5,701 bases of DNA, from assembly GCA_030640595.1 (NCBI GenBank), contig DAOWJC010000009.1, forward strand, positions 1-5,701. The letters are read 5' to 3'. Positions within the stretch are counted from its first letter, which is position 1. Every line of letters begins with the position of its first letter. The position numbers and the translations under genes are program-made. Shown here piece after piece: positions 5,503 through 5,701 of this stretch. Below the pieces are notes generated by a model. That model saw only the letters and a program-made list of their open reading frames with translations. It made no database searches and was not told the DNA's origin. Source of the DNA: Dehalococcoidia bacterium (lineage in GTDB: Bacteria > Chloroflexota > Dehalococcoidia > Dehalococcoidales > DAOWJC01).

Positions 5503-5701
5503 ATGGCAAAGGGTAAAGTAGCTGAGGTAATCGGAACGGTGGTTGATATAGAGTTTCCCTCCGATGAATTACCGGCACTTTACAATGCTATTGAGATTCC
5601 GATAGACAGGGACAAGATTGTGCTTGAAGCTCAGGAGCATGTCGGCAATAACCGGGTGCGGTGCCTGGCTCTATCGTCTACCGATGGGTTAGAACGGGGA
5701 G
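5503..5701 (+). CDS. atpD: F0F1 ATP synthase subunit beta, N-terminal part (cut by window end)
   Basis: Beta carries the catalytic sites for ATP synthesis. Only the first 66 codons are present and the frame is open at the window edge. The visible part is the N-terminal beta-barrel: GKVAEVIGTVVDIEFPSDEL (4-23), then LPALYNAIEI, VLEAQEHVGNNRVRCLALSS (40-59) and TDGLERG (60-66), all matching the family's start. The usual IGPVVDVEF has Thr12 in place of Pro. The P-loop and catalytic residues lie outside the window. The ATG follows GAGGTGA (5493-5499). Confidence 0.96.
   Translation, partial: MAKGKVAEVIGTVVDIEFPSDELPALYNAIEIPIDRDKIVLEAQEHVGNNRVRCLALSSTDGLERG

Overview
The window is the core of a bacterial F-type (F0F1) ATP synthase operon, read entirely on the + strand: atpB (a), atpE (c), an unlisted 35-codon membrane-peptide gene, atpF (b), atpH (delta), atpA (alpha), atpG (gamma), two small paralogous winged-helix-like genes, and the first 66 codons of atpD (beta), cut by the window end. 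Spacing is tight throughout: a 4-base atpH/atpA overlap, an SD that overlaps the stop of the gene before it, and gaps of 61 bases or fewer. Almost every gene has a good Shine-Dalgarno (SD) sequence. No terminator, RNA gene, CRISPR array or mobile element is visible, and no stretch over 300 bases lacks a gene.

The subunits look functional. Subunit a keeps its essential arginine and c its ion-binding carboxylate. Alpha has a P-loop and an arginine finger, and delta and gamma carry their family signatures. The c subunit lacks the polar ligands of Na+-type rings, so proton coupling is the better inference. The enzyme would couple H+ flow through a and the c-ring to rotation of gamma inside the alpha/beta hexamer, with b and delta forming the stator. 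Epsilon (atpC) is not in the window and would be expected downstream of atpD.

The organism is most likely a bacterium of intermediate GC content. The B-E-F-H-A-G-D order, the long subunit a (320 aa) with a basic insertion, the 76-aa c subunit with an acidic N-terminus and the overall protein flavour suggest Chloroflexota, perhaps Dehalococcoidia. This rests on resemblance from memory, not on a search, and is only moderately secure.

The unusual content is the set of extra genes inserted into an otherwise canonical operon. One is a 35-aa single-helix peptide with no basic residues, sitting between atpE and atpF behind a near-perfect SD. The other is a tandem pair of diverged paralogs (87 and 91 aa) between atpG and atpD, sharing an MPI[S/T]R..FE start, a helix-turn-helix-like core and an RD[IV].YYIY end. 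Together they could be lineage-specific accessory, assembly or regulatory factors of the ATP synthase. That is inference from position and has no functional proof here.
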